A stretch of 64,000 nucleotides of DNA from assembly GCA_965263205.1 (NCBI GenBank), contig CBDHHF010000025.1:1-64000 (forward strand), written 5' to 3'. Position 1 is the first letter of the stretch. Every line of letters begins with the position of its first letter. Below are positions 16,785 to 25,063 of the stretch, piece by piece. The notes under the pieces are model-generated. The model worked only from the letters and a program-made list of their open reading frames with translations. It made no database searches and was not told where the DNA came from. The stretch is from JBCCIM01 sp965263205 (GTDB taxonomy: Bacteria > Bacteroidota > Rhodothermia > Rhodothermales > JAHQVL01). The position numbers and the translations under genes were made by a program.

Positions 16785-19658
16785 TTAGAAGTTGACGCGG
16801 ACACCAAAGAGGTAGCGACGACCAAAACCTTCAATTTCTGCCGGCCGGCTTACTCTACCCAGGTAACGCTTGCCAAGCTCATCCGTCAGGTTGTTGGCAT
16901 CAGCAAAAATGGTCAACTGGCTGGAAACTGCATACCGAACAGACAGATCAAGGCGAGACTCGCTGTCCCAGTAGCCGTCAAAACGCTCGTCGTCGCTGTC
17001 CACTTCGTCCAGCCACGCGTCGCGCCACTGGTAGCTCAACCGCGCTGAAAGTCCATAGCGCTCGAAGAAAAGCGACAGGTTATAAACGGCATCCGAAGTA
17101 CCAGGGAATGCTGTAGAACGAAACACGCCGGATGCACCCGTGGGAGTGGTGAAGTCGCTGGTCAGGAGCGTGGCATTCGCCTGCAGTCCCAGTCCACCCA
17201 GCGCGCCCGGGAGAAAGTCCCATTGCTGGAAATAGTCCAGCTCAACACCAAACACCTCGCCATCGGTACCGTTAGCAGGAGCAGCAAAGATGTACCCTGT
17301 CCGATCGATGGCGCCGTTGTCAAACGCATCGTCTTCGATGATGGTGGTGGTGGTGAATAGCGGGTCGTCGATCCATTTCCCGAATGCGGCAACAGATATC
17401 AAACCAGTACGTGGCAGATAGTACTCATACCGAGCATCTAGCCCCCACGAACGTTCTGACTTAATCTGTGGATTGCCACCAATGATCAGGCCATTGGTAT
17501 CGTCAATGCTGGCACCTGGCCGGCGAGAGTTAAAATCAGCACGACTTACTGTGCTGGTACCCGCAAATCGCAGTTTTGAAGACTCACTCAGATCGATGTT
17601 TACATGCAGGCTCGGGAAGAGGAACAGCTCATCCGTAGATACCGAAACAGGCGTTGACACATCATCTACAACCTGGAAACCAGACGACTCATACTGGGCG
17701 CTTTCCAGGCGAGCCCCTGCGAGCACACTACCAAATCCGGTTTCCCAGGTGTTCATTACGTAGCCGGCAAAAATCGCCTCCTCTACGTCAAAACGGGAAT
17801 CGTCCGGGATGATACTGGCAGGATCATAGAGGCCGGCGGCTTCCAGTTCAACCAGCCGGGCTGCTAACTCGTCTTCGAGACCATAGATATCGAATCGCTG
17901 CACATCATAACGGCTGCCAAACGGAAACTCTCCTTCCAGTTGTTCATCAAGCAAGAACTGCGAGTAGTCGATTGGCGAAGCCTCGATAGCTTCGAGCAGG
18001 GGCCCAACAGGTACCGTAGCAACGGCAAACTGGTAGCCGGCTTTGTCGCGGATATCAAACTTACCGCCAAACTTAATCGTGGATGGCGTACCAAACAGAT
18101 CAAGGGAACGACGTAGATCTAACTGACCGCTGTAGGCATCTGCATCTTCATCGCCATCTACAATCAGGCCCAATTCAACCTCGGGTCCTACCTGGTCGAT
18201 CGAGGTCAGCGCATTGCCCATGTCGTCTGTCAATTGAACGTCAGGCTGATCGATATCGGAAAAATCGTACGCAACATTCACGAACGGGAAGGCATCAATC
18301 AGGAAGAACAGAGGCAGGTCCAGTTCTGCGTTTGTTTTGGTGTAGCTTGCGCGGTAGTCGGCTGTCCAGCCACCAAAACGGCTGGTACCACCTACAATGT
18401 TATTCCACGTGCTGTTACGGTAGTAACCTGGTCCGAGTAATTGGCGCATAGGAACAGCTTGCAATTGTCCCTGGTCGGGCGTGTTGTTGCCCTCCATGAA
18501 GCCAGCACCGTCGTCCAGGGTAAAGACATACTGATTTCGCTGCTCATTGTCGTTGAATTCAACAAACGTCGACGTTGCAAACAACTCATGATCACCACTC
18601 GGACGAAAATCCAAACGACCACTGAATGCATTGTTGGTACGCTCCAGGTAATACACCCGGAAATCGGCAGTTGTAGGAAAGAGCCCATCGCCCGGACCAA
18701 GCTCATAGTCGCTTTCGATGTTATCAGTAACCTGATTTCTTCTATAACGAGAAGCCGTAGCCGTGACACCAAACTTGCTGCCCCACGTGTTGGATACCTG
18801 TGCAAAAGTGTTGTATTGTAAATCGTTACCCAGTTCAAAGTAACCGGGAGCAGCTTCCGCTGCAACGCGGAAACCCGGGCGATCAAAAGCTGACGCCGTG
18901 ATAACATTGATCCGGCCGGCAACTGATTCAGCAGGCAGATCCGGAGAAATGGCTTTGGTTACTTCAATGGTCTGAATGATCGGCGCCGGAATCTCATCAA
19001 AGCGAACAATGCGGCCTTCAGATCCGATTACATTTACACCATCAAAGGCGAGTGTTGTCCACCGACGCGGGGCGCCGCGAAGGTTGATGTACCGTGCTTG
19101 CCCCTGGTCTCGCTGGACCGCAATGCCAGGTACGCGAGAAAGTGCAGCAGCAGCATTTTGATCGGGGAATTTCCCAACCATATCAGATGCTACAACATTG
19201 ACCACAACAGGAGCGGCTTTCTGATAAGAAATTGCTGCAGCCTGTGAACCCACGATAGGTGATGCTGAAACAACCACTGCATCAAGTCCGACGGCAATCA
19301 ACGACAGTGACGTCGCGAGGTTGGTGGTTTCGTCAGCCGCTACGGTTACAGATTCGCGGACGGCGTTACGACCGATGTATTGTACGACAATTTCATACGT
19401 ACCTGCAGGTACGCCTTCAATGCGGAACCGTCCGTTGCGATCAGCCGCCGCTCCACGTCCAACAGCTTCTACGTAAGCAGTAGCCCCGGGAAGCGGGTTG
19501 CCTTCTTCTGCGTCCGTGACAACACCGGCTATTACGCCGCGGTCAGACTGCGCCTGAGTGGTTGGGATAAAGACAAATGCAAAAAGTGCAAACGTAAGGA
19601 ATGCACCGACACGTTTAACGTGCAACAGGGACTGGCCCTGCGTATTTGAATATGACAT
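16785..19658 (-). CDS. TonB-dependent outer-membrane receptor
   Basis: A 957-residue receptor. It has a signal peptide (about 15-36, ending TTQAQ), a carboxypeptidase-like regulatory domain (about 40-125: GVVTDAEEGNPLPGATAYVE), a plug domain (about 140-265: FPDQNAAAALSRVPGIAVQR, YINLRG), and a beta-barrel ending RYLFGVRVNF with the terminal Phe expected by BAM. The plug signature is like that of Caulobacter-type sugar/oligosaccharide receptors, not the SusC class, and there is no SusD partner. It should import a bulky nutrient using TonB energy. A 360-base leader separates it from the gene upstream, so it has its own promoter. It is flanked by secreted phosphatases and oxidoreductases, which fits nutrient capture. 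Confidence 0.92.
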   Translation of the reverse strand: MSYSNTQGQSLLHVKRVGAFLTFALFAFVFIPTTQAQSDRGVIAGVVTDAEEGNPLPGATAYVEAVGRGAAADRNGRFRIEGVPAGTYEIVVQYIGRNAVRESVTVAADETTNLATSLSLIAVGLDAVVVSASPIVGSQAAAISYQKAAPVVVNVVASDMVGKFPDQNAAAALSRVPGIAVQRDQGQARYINLRGAPRRWTTLAFDGVNVIGSEGRIVRFDEIPAPIIQTIEVTKAISPDLPAESVAGRINVITASAFDRPGFRVAAEAAPGYFELGNDLQYNTFAQVSNTWGSKFGVTATASRYRRNQVTDNIESDYELGPGDGLFPTTADFRVYYLERTNNAFSGRLDFRPSGDHELFATSTFVEFNDNEQRNQYVFTLDDGAGFMEGNNTPDQGQLQAVPMRQLLGPGYYRNSTWNNIVGGTSRFGGWTADYRASYTKTNAELDLPLFFLIDAFPFVNVAYDFSDIDQPDVQLTDDMGNALTSIDQVGPEVELGLIVDGDEDADAYSGQLDLRRSLDLFGTPSTIKFGGKFDIRDKAGYQFAVATVPVGPLLEAIEASPIDYSQFLLDEQLEGEFPFGSRYDVQRFDIYGLEDELAARLVELEAAGLYDPASIIPDDSRFDVEEAIFAGYVMNTWETGFGSVLAGARLESAQYESSGFQVVDDVSTPVSVSTDELFLFPSLHVNIDLSESSKLRFAGTSTVSRADFNSRRPGASIDDTNGLIIGGNPQIKSERSWGLDARYEYYLPRTGLISVAAFGKWIDDPLFTTTTIIEDDAFDNGAIDRTGYIFAAPANGTDGEVFGVELDYFQQWDFLPGALGGLGLQANATLLTSDFTTPTGASGVFRSTAFPGTSDAVYNLSLFFERYGLSARLSYQWRDAWLDEVDSDDERFDGYWDSESRLDLSVRYAVSSQLTIFADANNLTDELGKRYLGRVSRPAEIEGFGRRYLFGVRVNF

Positions 19659-20018
19659 TGGTGTGCAAAAAGACTGTGGTAGGTAATTCGGCGGGAAGAC
19701 CCGATCTACACAGACTTTCCATTGTCAGGCGTGCGTATACCGCAGCACCAATGTGCGACACCCAACGCGGGATGTGTTTACGCAGTCGGCATTGATGCAG
19801 GCGCTTAACACGAGGGGTTTAAACGCAAAAACGTTGGGCAGGCTAATCAGGCTGGCAATTGGCTGGCGCGTCGTCTAAAACGTGCCACGCTGCGCAGCTT
19901 CAGGTCTCCGAATGACTAAAAGTAGCCGCTCAAAAACCCGTTCGATCGCGCCTGCCGTAAAGAAACCATTACTCTAGCGTTAACAAAAGCGTTTTAATTT
20001 GCCTAAAATCGACACATT
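19659..20018. other. Upstream region of the TonB receptor, no gene seen
   Basis: The 360 bases hold no convincing frame on either strand. This is the promoter and leader of the TonB receptor and the 3' flank of the DUF7133 gene. A 9-bp inverted repeat (ACATTGGTG near 19655, CACCAATGT near 19748) is too widely spaced to call. Confidence 0.5.
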
Positions 20019-22796
20019 TCACTCGTTTTGTCGAATTTCATCCTGCACACTATAGAGTTTCAATTCGCGCATGGACCAGGGTGCCTCCTCGGCGGCAGCG
20101 TGTTGCGTAATGCGGACAAACCGTGCCGTAGCCGGCGCAAAAGCAATCGTTACATCCGCCTGTTGCCCTTCACCTTGCGCTACAGGAGAGCTCCAGGTTT
20201 CGCCGTCGAGTGAGGTCTGCACGCTATACTCACGCGGATAGGTTTGGAGCGGTGGTGGCGCATCAGCACCTCCACCACGCCATACGGAAGGGGATACGAA
20301 CTGGATTTGCGCAAGAGAAATAGGCTCTGGCATTTCAATCTGAAACCACATCCCGGGTGCCTGCGCCTCACCCGTTGACCATCCTTCAAACGACAACGCA
20401 CCAATTGGAGAAGCCGACCCACCTACGCGGCTGTCCGCCGTATGACTTGCGCTCACTTTCCATGCCTTGCGATCAAAGCGCAGTGGAGCCGGCACCGAAG
20501 CTTTGAGGGTTTCATACGTATAGGGTGTCGTTTTATCCGCCGTCGCGGCGCGTACACGTGCAACGGACTCCGGTGTCACCATTTCTGCTTCATTGGACAG
20601 GTTTGTCCGGATAAAGGAAGCAACAGACGCGATCCATTCATCCGTTTGCTCAGGCATCCCAAGCATAATACCGCCCGGATATGATATACCGTCAATTGGA
20701 CCACTGATGCCGTGCAGCAGGGTTTTAATGACATAGTCCTCGTGCCCGTACACGTGGACAGAATTGGCCAGCGGTGGTGCCATAAACTGGCCATTGCCCA
20801 CATCCATACCCGTACCGTTGTTGCCGTGGCATTGCACACAGAGGTCATTAAAAATGTCAGCACCATCTTGCAGTCGCTGCTGTTCTACGGCAGAAAGTTG
20901 TGGACCACCTCTTCTGCCATAATTTAGTGGATTGAGGATTTTGTCGCCAACAAATTGCACGCCGGCAGCCGGGTTTGCTGCCATCGCCTGTTCAATAGCT
21001 TCTGTTTTGTTTGATGGATCCAGCACCTTCATGGTCAACATGGCCTGAATGGCGACATCGGCATTTTCATCGGAAGCAAGGCGCTCGTACATCGCATCAA
21101 AACTGCGATCACCTTTTTTGTAGAGCGACTCACTTACACGCAAAGCCTGGATCTGCATAGTGGGCGGTGCATTGAGCAATAGCGTATGGACAAGATCTGC
21201 ATCGAGGGCGCTGAGTCCTTCGAGGGTCCACAACGCGTGATACTGTGCATAGGGATTTTCGCTGTTGCGCACCATGGCCTCAAGTGCCGGCACCACCGAC
21301 TTATCCTGTTCCAACACAAGCAGGCGCTGGGCAGCATCTCGCCAGGTCCCGTTGGGATGTGCGAGGTGATGCACCCACTGCGCCGGTGTTTCGCTGTGCA
21401 TTTGTGGACGCGTTGCATCGCGCGGCGTGCCTTTATGAGTAATCCGCCAGATACGGCCGTGCCCAAATGCTTTGTCCAACTCATATTGTTTGACCTTTGC
21501 CCGCAAGAACGTCCCATCCTGCACCCAGTTACCCTGCTGGATGATGCCACGGTACATGTCAACGATATAAACTGAACCATCGGGTGCCGTTGCGATATCT
21601 ACCGGACGAAATAGCGGATCTGTTGAACGCACAAATTCGGAAGAATCAGCCTGGTAGTAGTTATGGAGTTGGGTAAGGCCTTCGGTATTTACGGGTTCAA
21701 TCCGCCGCACAATACGGCCAACAGGTTCGCCATACAGGTAGTGTCCCGCGAGGTCAGCCGGCATGCGATGCCCGCGTACAATGTCATTGCCGGCTGATCC
21801 GGTTACTTGATTTAGCGTACCGTCTTCGCGAGAAGCAACGGGGCCCGGCTGGTAATCCCCTACGCCGGCGATGCCATAAGGCACCTTGAACCCATCAGCA
21901 TAAGGCGCATCGATATCAAAATTGCCGTAGACAATCGGAAACTGGAAATACGAAGGCAAGCCGCTGGCACCGCCCTGAAACCACATCTTTCCTTCATTGT
22001 CCTGCGTCACCCCCCACTGCGCGCGATTCGACCCGGTTGGCTCTTTCTGGATACCGTTCGGTGTCCATCGAATCCTGAAATTGTTGTACGTGCTGTACAG
22101 CCAGTTATCCATCCCCCAGTACAGGAAAGATTGCTGATGCTCGACGTTGCCCGACTTGCCATAATTTGTGGTAAACAATTCTTTTTTATCAGCCTGGCCA
22201 TCGCCATCTACATCGGTAAACAGGTACACTTCGTCTTCATTCGACTCCATCGAAAGGATGCTATTTTTCCCAAACGGCATCACAAACCGTGGAAAGATCA
22301 GGCTATCAACAAAAACGTGATGTGTTTCATAGACGCCGTCATCATCCAGGTCTTCGTGCATTGAGATGCGGCTCAGTGGCTCCAGTTCATCGGTAGCGTC
22401 GATATCTTGCATGTAGGTCCGTAGTTCCAGCACAAACATGCGCCCGTTACCGTCAAACGCAATGGCCGCCGGCTCCTTGATGACCGGCTCGGTCAACACC
22501 GGCTCTATCTGGTAGCCTGGTGGCAATAAGAAATGTGTTTGCGCATCTTCAACAGACATCGGCCGAATGGGGATTGCCGGCGATATGGTGTCTTCCACGG
22601 CAACGAGCAATTGCCCCATGGCATCATGGTGGACCGATTGCTCGCCCATCAATAAAATTGGATCGATCGGCTCAGGTTGAGCAACCGGTGCAGGTGTGAG
22701 TTGCTGCGAAGCAGGCGAGCAGGAAAAACCAATGAGTAGGCAAACGCAGATGGTGGTAAACAGCAAGATTCTGCTGCTGTAGCTAACACGGAGCAT
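20019..22796 (-). CDS. DUF7133 dehydrogenase-like lipoprotein with HEAT, cytochrome c and discoidin domains
   Basis: About 925 residues from the ATG at 22796 (a GTG at 22808 is also in frame). A hydrophobic leader ends GFSCSP, with C26 the likely lipid site. The PQQ-like/DUF7133 propeller (about 75-440) has FLLPPGYQIEPVLTEP, DLDDDGVYETHHVF and FTDVDGDGQADKKELF. HEAT-like helices follow, then a cytochrome c domain near residue 650 (CVQCH heme site), then a C-terminal F5/8-type discoidin domain (about 800-920). Such membrane-bound dehydrogenases are common in Planctomycetes and Bacteroidota and are linked to carbohydrate oxidation, though substrates are unproved. It is third in an operon with DUF1569 and a GMC oxidoreductase, which may pass electrons to its heme. 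Confidence 0.83.
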   Translation of the reverse strand: MLRVSYSSRILLFTTICVCLLIGFSCSPASQQLTPAPVAQPEPIDPILLMGEQSVHHDAMGQLLVAVEDTISPAIPIRPMSVEDAQTHFLLPPGYQIEPVLTEPVIKEPAAIAFDGNGRMFVLELRTYMQDIDATDELEPLSRISMHEDLDDDGVYETHHVFVDSLIFPRFVMPFGKNSILSMESNEDEVYLFTDVDGDGQADKKELFTTNYGKSGNVEHQQSFLYWGMDNWLYSTYNNFRIRWTPNGIQKEPTGSNRAQWGVTQDNEGKMWFQGGASGLPSYFQFPIVYGNFDIDAPYADGFKVPYGIAGVGDYQPGPVASREDGTLNQVTGSAGNDIVRGHRMPADLAGHYLYGEPVGRIVRRIEPVNTEGLTQLHNYYQADSSEFVRSTDPLFRPVDIATAPDGSVYIVDMYRGIIQQGNWVQDGTFLRAKVKQYELDKAFGHGRIWRITHKGTPRDATRPQMHSETPAQWVHHLAHPNGTWRDAAQRLLVLEQDKSVVPALEAMVRNSENPYAQYHALWTLEGLSALDADLVHTLLLNAPPTMQIQALRVSESLYKKGDRSFDAMYERLASDENADVAIQAMLTMKVLDPSNKTEAIEQAMAANPAAGVQFVGDKILNPLNYGRRGGPQLSAVEQQRLQDGADIFNDLCVQCHGNNGTGMDVGNGQFMAPPLANSVHVYGHEDYVIKTLLHGISGPIDGISYPGGIMLGMPEQTDEWIASVASFIRTNLSNEAEMVTPESVARVRAATADKTTPYTYETLKASVPAPLRFDRKAWKVSASHTADSRVGGSASPIGALSFEGWSTGEAQAPGMWFQIEMPEPISLAQIQFVSPSVWRGGGADAPPPLQTYPREYSVQTSLDGETWSSPVAQGEGQQADVTIAFAPATARFVRITQHAAAEEAPWSMRELKLYSVQDEIRQNE

Positions 22797-22849
22797 AAAG
22801 GCGACCACTGAGATTGGGGTGCAAAGACGTATCTATCAAAGTACGTATT

Positions 22850-24376
22850 TCACACCTTGCTCTTCAAGTGATCAGCGAGGCGAATTGCGAGCGCCAGCAG
22901 CGTCAGTGTAGGGTTTGCTGCACCAGCTGTGGTAAATGTGGACGAGCCGGCGACATGCAGGTTGTGGATGCCATGCACGGTGCTGTTTGCATCCAACACC
23001 CCTTGCTTTGGATCATCGTGCATACGCGTTGTACCCATGTGATGAAATCCACCACCAAGAAACGAAGGCCAGTTGTGGTCATCATCAAACAGCCAATCCA
23101 GCAGTTGAATCCGGCCGATATCCAGCCGCCCCATTTCTTGCCCGAGCAATTCATAAAAGATGCGCATCGACCGCTTGTCGAGCTCGCACAATTGCCAGTG
23201 CAGATTTGCCAGTGGCATCCCCATGGCGTCTACGTCCTCGCTCAACTCCACACGAGAATGCGGATTCGGCGCCTGTTCAGCACGCGACTCCAATTTGAAT
23301 GCTTTGTATCCCTCGGGTGGTGCATCAGGAAAAACCAGCGGCCGCCGGCCGCCATCTTCCATTTCCCATACCCGTTTACGTTCAGTGAACCGCTCAAAAA
23401 AGCTCGTCAGCTTTTTGTCAAACATGCCCGGACGCAACGAAGCCGTCCCATTGAGAATTTGATGTTTCTCCTGTACCAGGTCCGTCAGCGCCAATTCACC
23501 ACCGGGTAATAGCCCACCACCCATACGACCCAGATACATTTTCATCGGGCTCTGCTCGCGGAGGAGAAGTTGTGCGCCGCCCATTTCAAAATGCTCCATA
23601 AAAAAGCGGCCCACGAGGTCGTTGTCATTACCAACGCCGGCTTTATTCTGCTTATTGGAGGCCAGCAGCAACCGTGCGTTTTGAATGGCGCCGCACGCAA
23701 GCACGTAATGTTTTGCCTTCACCCGGTGCGTTTTGCCATTGAGCGTTTGCACCTCAATTTCTTCAACCGATGAAACCGTATCGTTGGCTTTCACCTCGGT
23801 TGCCCGCGCATGGGTCAGCAACTGAATGTTATCCGCCTTTTCGATCGGCTCACGGTATTTCACGCCGAAACGCGTAGGTGGACTAAACTGCCACATTTTG
23901 GTCCAGAACACTTCACCATCCAGCGGCAGACGCTCAAATCCCTCAAGCGTTGCTTCATAGTGGACAGCGTCGTATTCATAAGGCCCTAGCTCGACGTACG
24001 GATGGCTGCGCGCGTAGAAGGGATCGAGCGCTTCTTTCTTGAACGGCCAGCCACTGTACGGAATCCAGTCGCGTTTTTCAAAGTCGATGGGGTCGAGCGG
24101 TGAGCACCAGCCGGCCCAGTGTCCGGTGGTCCCCCCAAAATAATGTAGCCGCGCAAACTCAAGCGGTACCTGGTACGGCGCACCTAAACTCTCGCCGCGA
24201 TAAAACTGCTGCATTTCGAAAGACGGATCAAATCCGCCACCTTCGAGCAGTACAACGGAATGCGGTGTATCCTTCCATTCCATCGCCATACAAATGCCGG
24301 CAGCACCAGCGCCGACGATACATAAATCAGCTTCAACAAGCGTATTGTCTTCGAGTGTCCGGGCATCCGTATGCAT
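22850..24376 (-). CDS. GMC family FAD-dependent oxidoreductase
   Basis: A 508-residue flavoprotein. The FAD-binding motif is near the N-terminus (LCIVGAGAAGICMAME, about 18-33) and there is no signal peptide. A GMC C-terminal domain ends with HHMGTTRMHDDP, the histidine region of the active site, and AANPTLTLLALAIRLADHL. The family oxidises sugars, polyols or alcohols. The gene lies 44 bases after DUF1569 and 53 bases before the cytochrome c/DUF7133 gene. Oxidation of a sugar coupled to that cytochrome is a reasonable inference. The lack of a visible signal argues for a cytoplasmic location or for export bound to a partner. Confidence 0.88.
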   Translation of the reverse strand: MHTDARTLEDNTLVEADLCIVGAGAAGICMAMEWKDTPHSVVLLEGGGFDPSFEMQQFYRGESLGAPYQVPLEFARLHYFGGTTGHWAGWCSPLDPIDFEKRDWIPYSGWPFKKEALDPFYARSHPYVELGPYEYDAVHYEATLEGFERLPLDGEVFWTKMWQFSPPTRFGVKYREPIEKADNIQLLTHARATEVKANDTVSSVEEIEVQTLNGKTHRVKAKHYVLACGAIQNARLLLASNKQNKAGVGNDNDLVGRFFMEHFEMGGAQLLLREQSPMKMYLGRMGGGLLPGGELALTDLVQEKHQILNGTASLRPGMFDKKLTSFFERFTERKRVWEMEDGGRRPLVFPDAPPEGYKAFKLESRAEQAPNPHSRVELSEDVDAMGMPLANLHWQLCELDKRSMRIFYELLGQEMGRLDIGRIQLLDWLFDDDHNWPSFLGGGFHHMGTTRMHDDPKQGVLDANSTVHGIHNLHVAGSSTFTTAGAANPTLTLLALAIRLADHLKSKV

Positions 24377-24420
24377 CAGAAGGTACCAGCAGTTCGTGGC
24401 AAGTCAGGCGTAGAGAGCGA

Positions 24421-24876
24421 CTAAACGCCAAATTGCTCCAGGTGAAAATTCAGGTGTTTGTAGCATCCCCAGCCCAACTCAGCATCGGTCATGGTACCAA
24501 ACAACGCGTGTTTGTGTGCACGACGCTCCGCCTCGGTAAGCGCGCCAAGCTGGTTTATAGCTGCCAGCAACTTCGCCTTCTCGTCTTCAAATACGCGCTC
24601 ATCCTCTATCAGATATTGCGGATGCGTCCGCGCACTTCGAGGATAAGGCACATCGTTAAACACGGCTTTTCGAATGGGGCCTTTGAGGAGTTTGACAAAA
24701 AACGGGGTGCCAACCAGGGGCTTCCCATTCATCACTTCCTGGACCTCGGCGCAGTGGGCCATCATTTGGGCAACGGTCATCTTTCCCCAGGCCGGCTTAC
24801 TTTCAGGCGTCAGCTGATTAATACGGTCGATGCATGACTGTCGTACAGATTCGTCGAGTAAAGATTTAATGGTCAT
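24421..24876 (-). CDS. DUF1569 (DinB-like) protein
   Basis: A 151-residue protein with the DUF1569 pattern: W-GKMTVAQMMAHCAEVQEVMNG, then a Phe/Leu/Lys-rich segment (TPFFVKLLKGPIRK), then FGTMTDAELGWGCYKHLNFHLEQFG. The spaced histidines (HC, and KHLNFH near the C-terminus) match the metal-binding four-helix DinB fold. The function is unknown. It is the first gene of the operon with the GMC oxidoreductase and the DUF7133 dehydrogenase, and is divergent from the ThuA fusion gene with about 190 bases between their starts, a likely shared control region. Confidence 0.8.
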   Translation of the reverse strand: MTIKSLLDESVRQSCIDRINQLTPESKPAWGKMTVAQMMAHCAEVQEVMNGKPLVGTPFFVKLLKGPIRKAVFNDVPYPRSARTHPQYLIEDERVFEDEKAKLLAAINQLGALTEAERRAHKHALFGTMTDAELGWGCYKHLNFHLEQFGV

Positions 24877-25063
24877 GACATGCTCAGCTTGTTAGTAATC
24901 GCCTTTCAGTATAGGAGGTACAGATAACATTCGCTTAGGTCCGACTCGCCTGAATCAGTAATTAATAAAAACCTCATCCTTGCTACTAAATCTTCAAAGA
25001 ACGAACTTCTAGAGATAATTTGAAGGCATTATCGATTTCCCCAGCCACCAATTGACTACGGTC

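Noticed and set aside
22814..23509. 231-codon plus-strand frame
   Set aside because: It is antisense to the GMC oxidoreductase C-terminal domain, whose motifs are intact, and shows no domain of its own.
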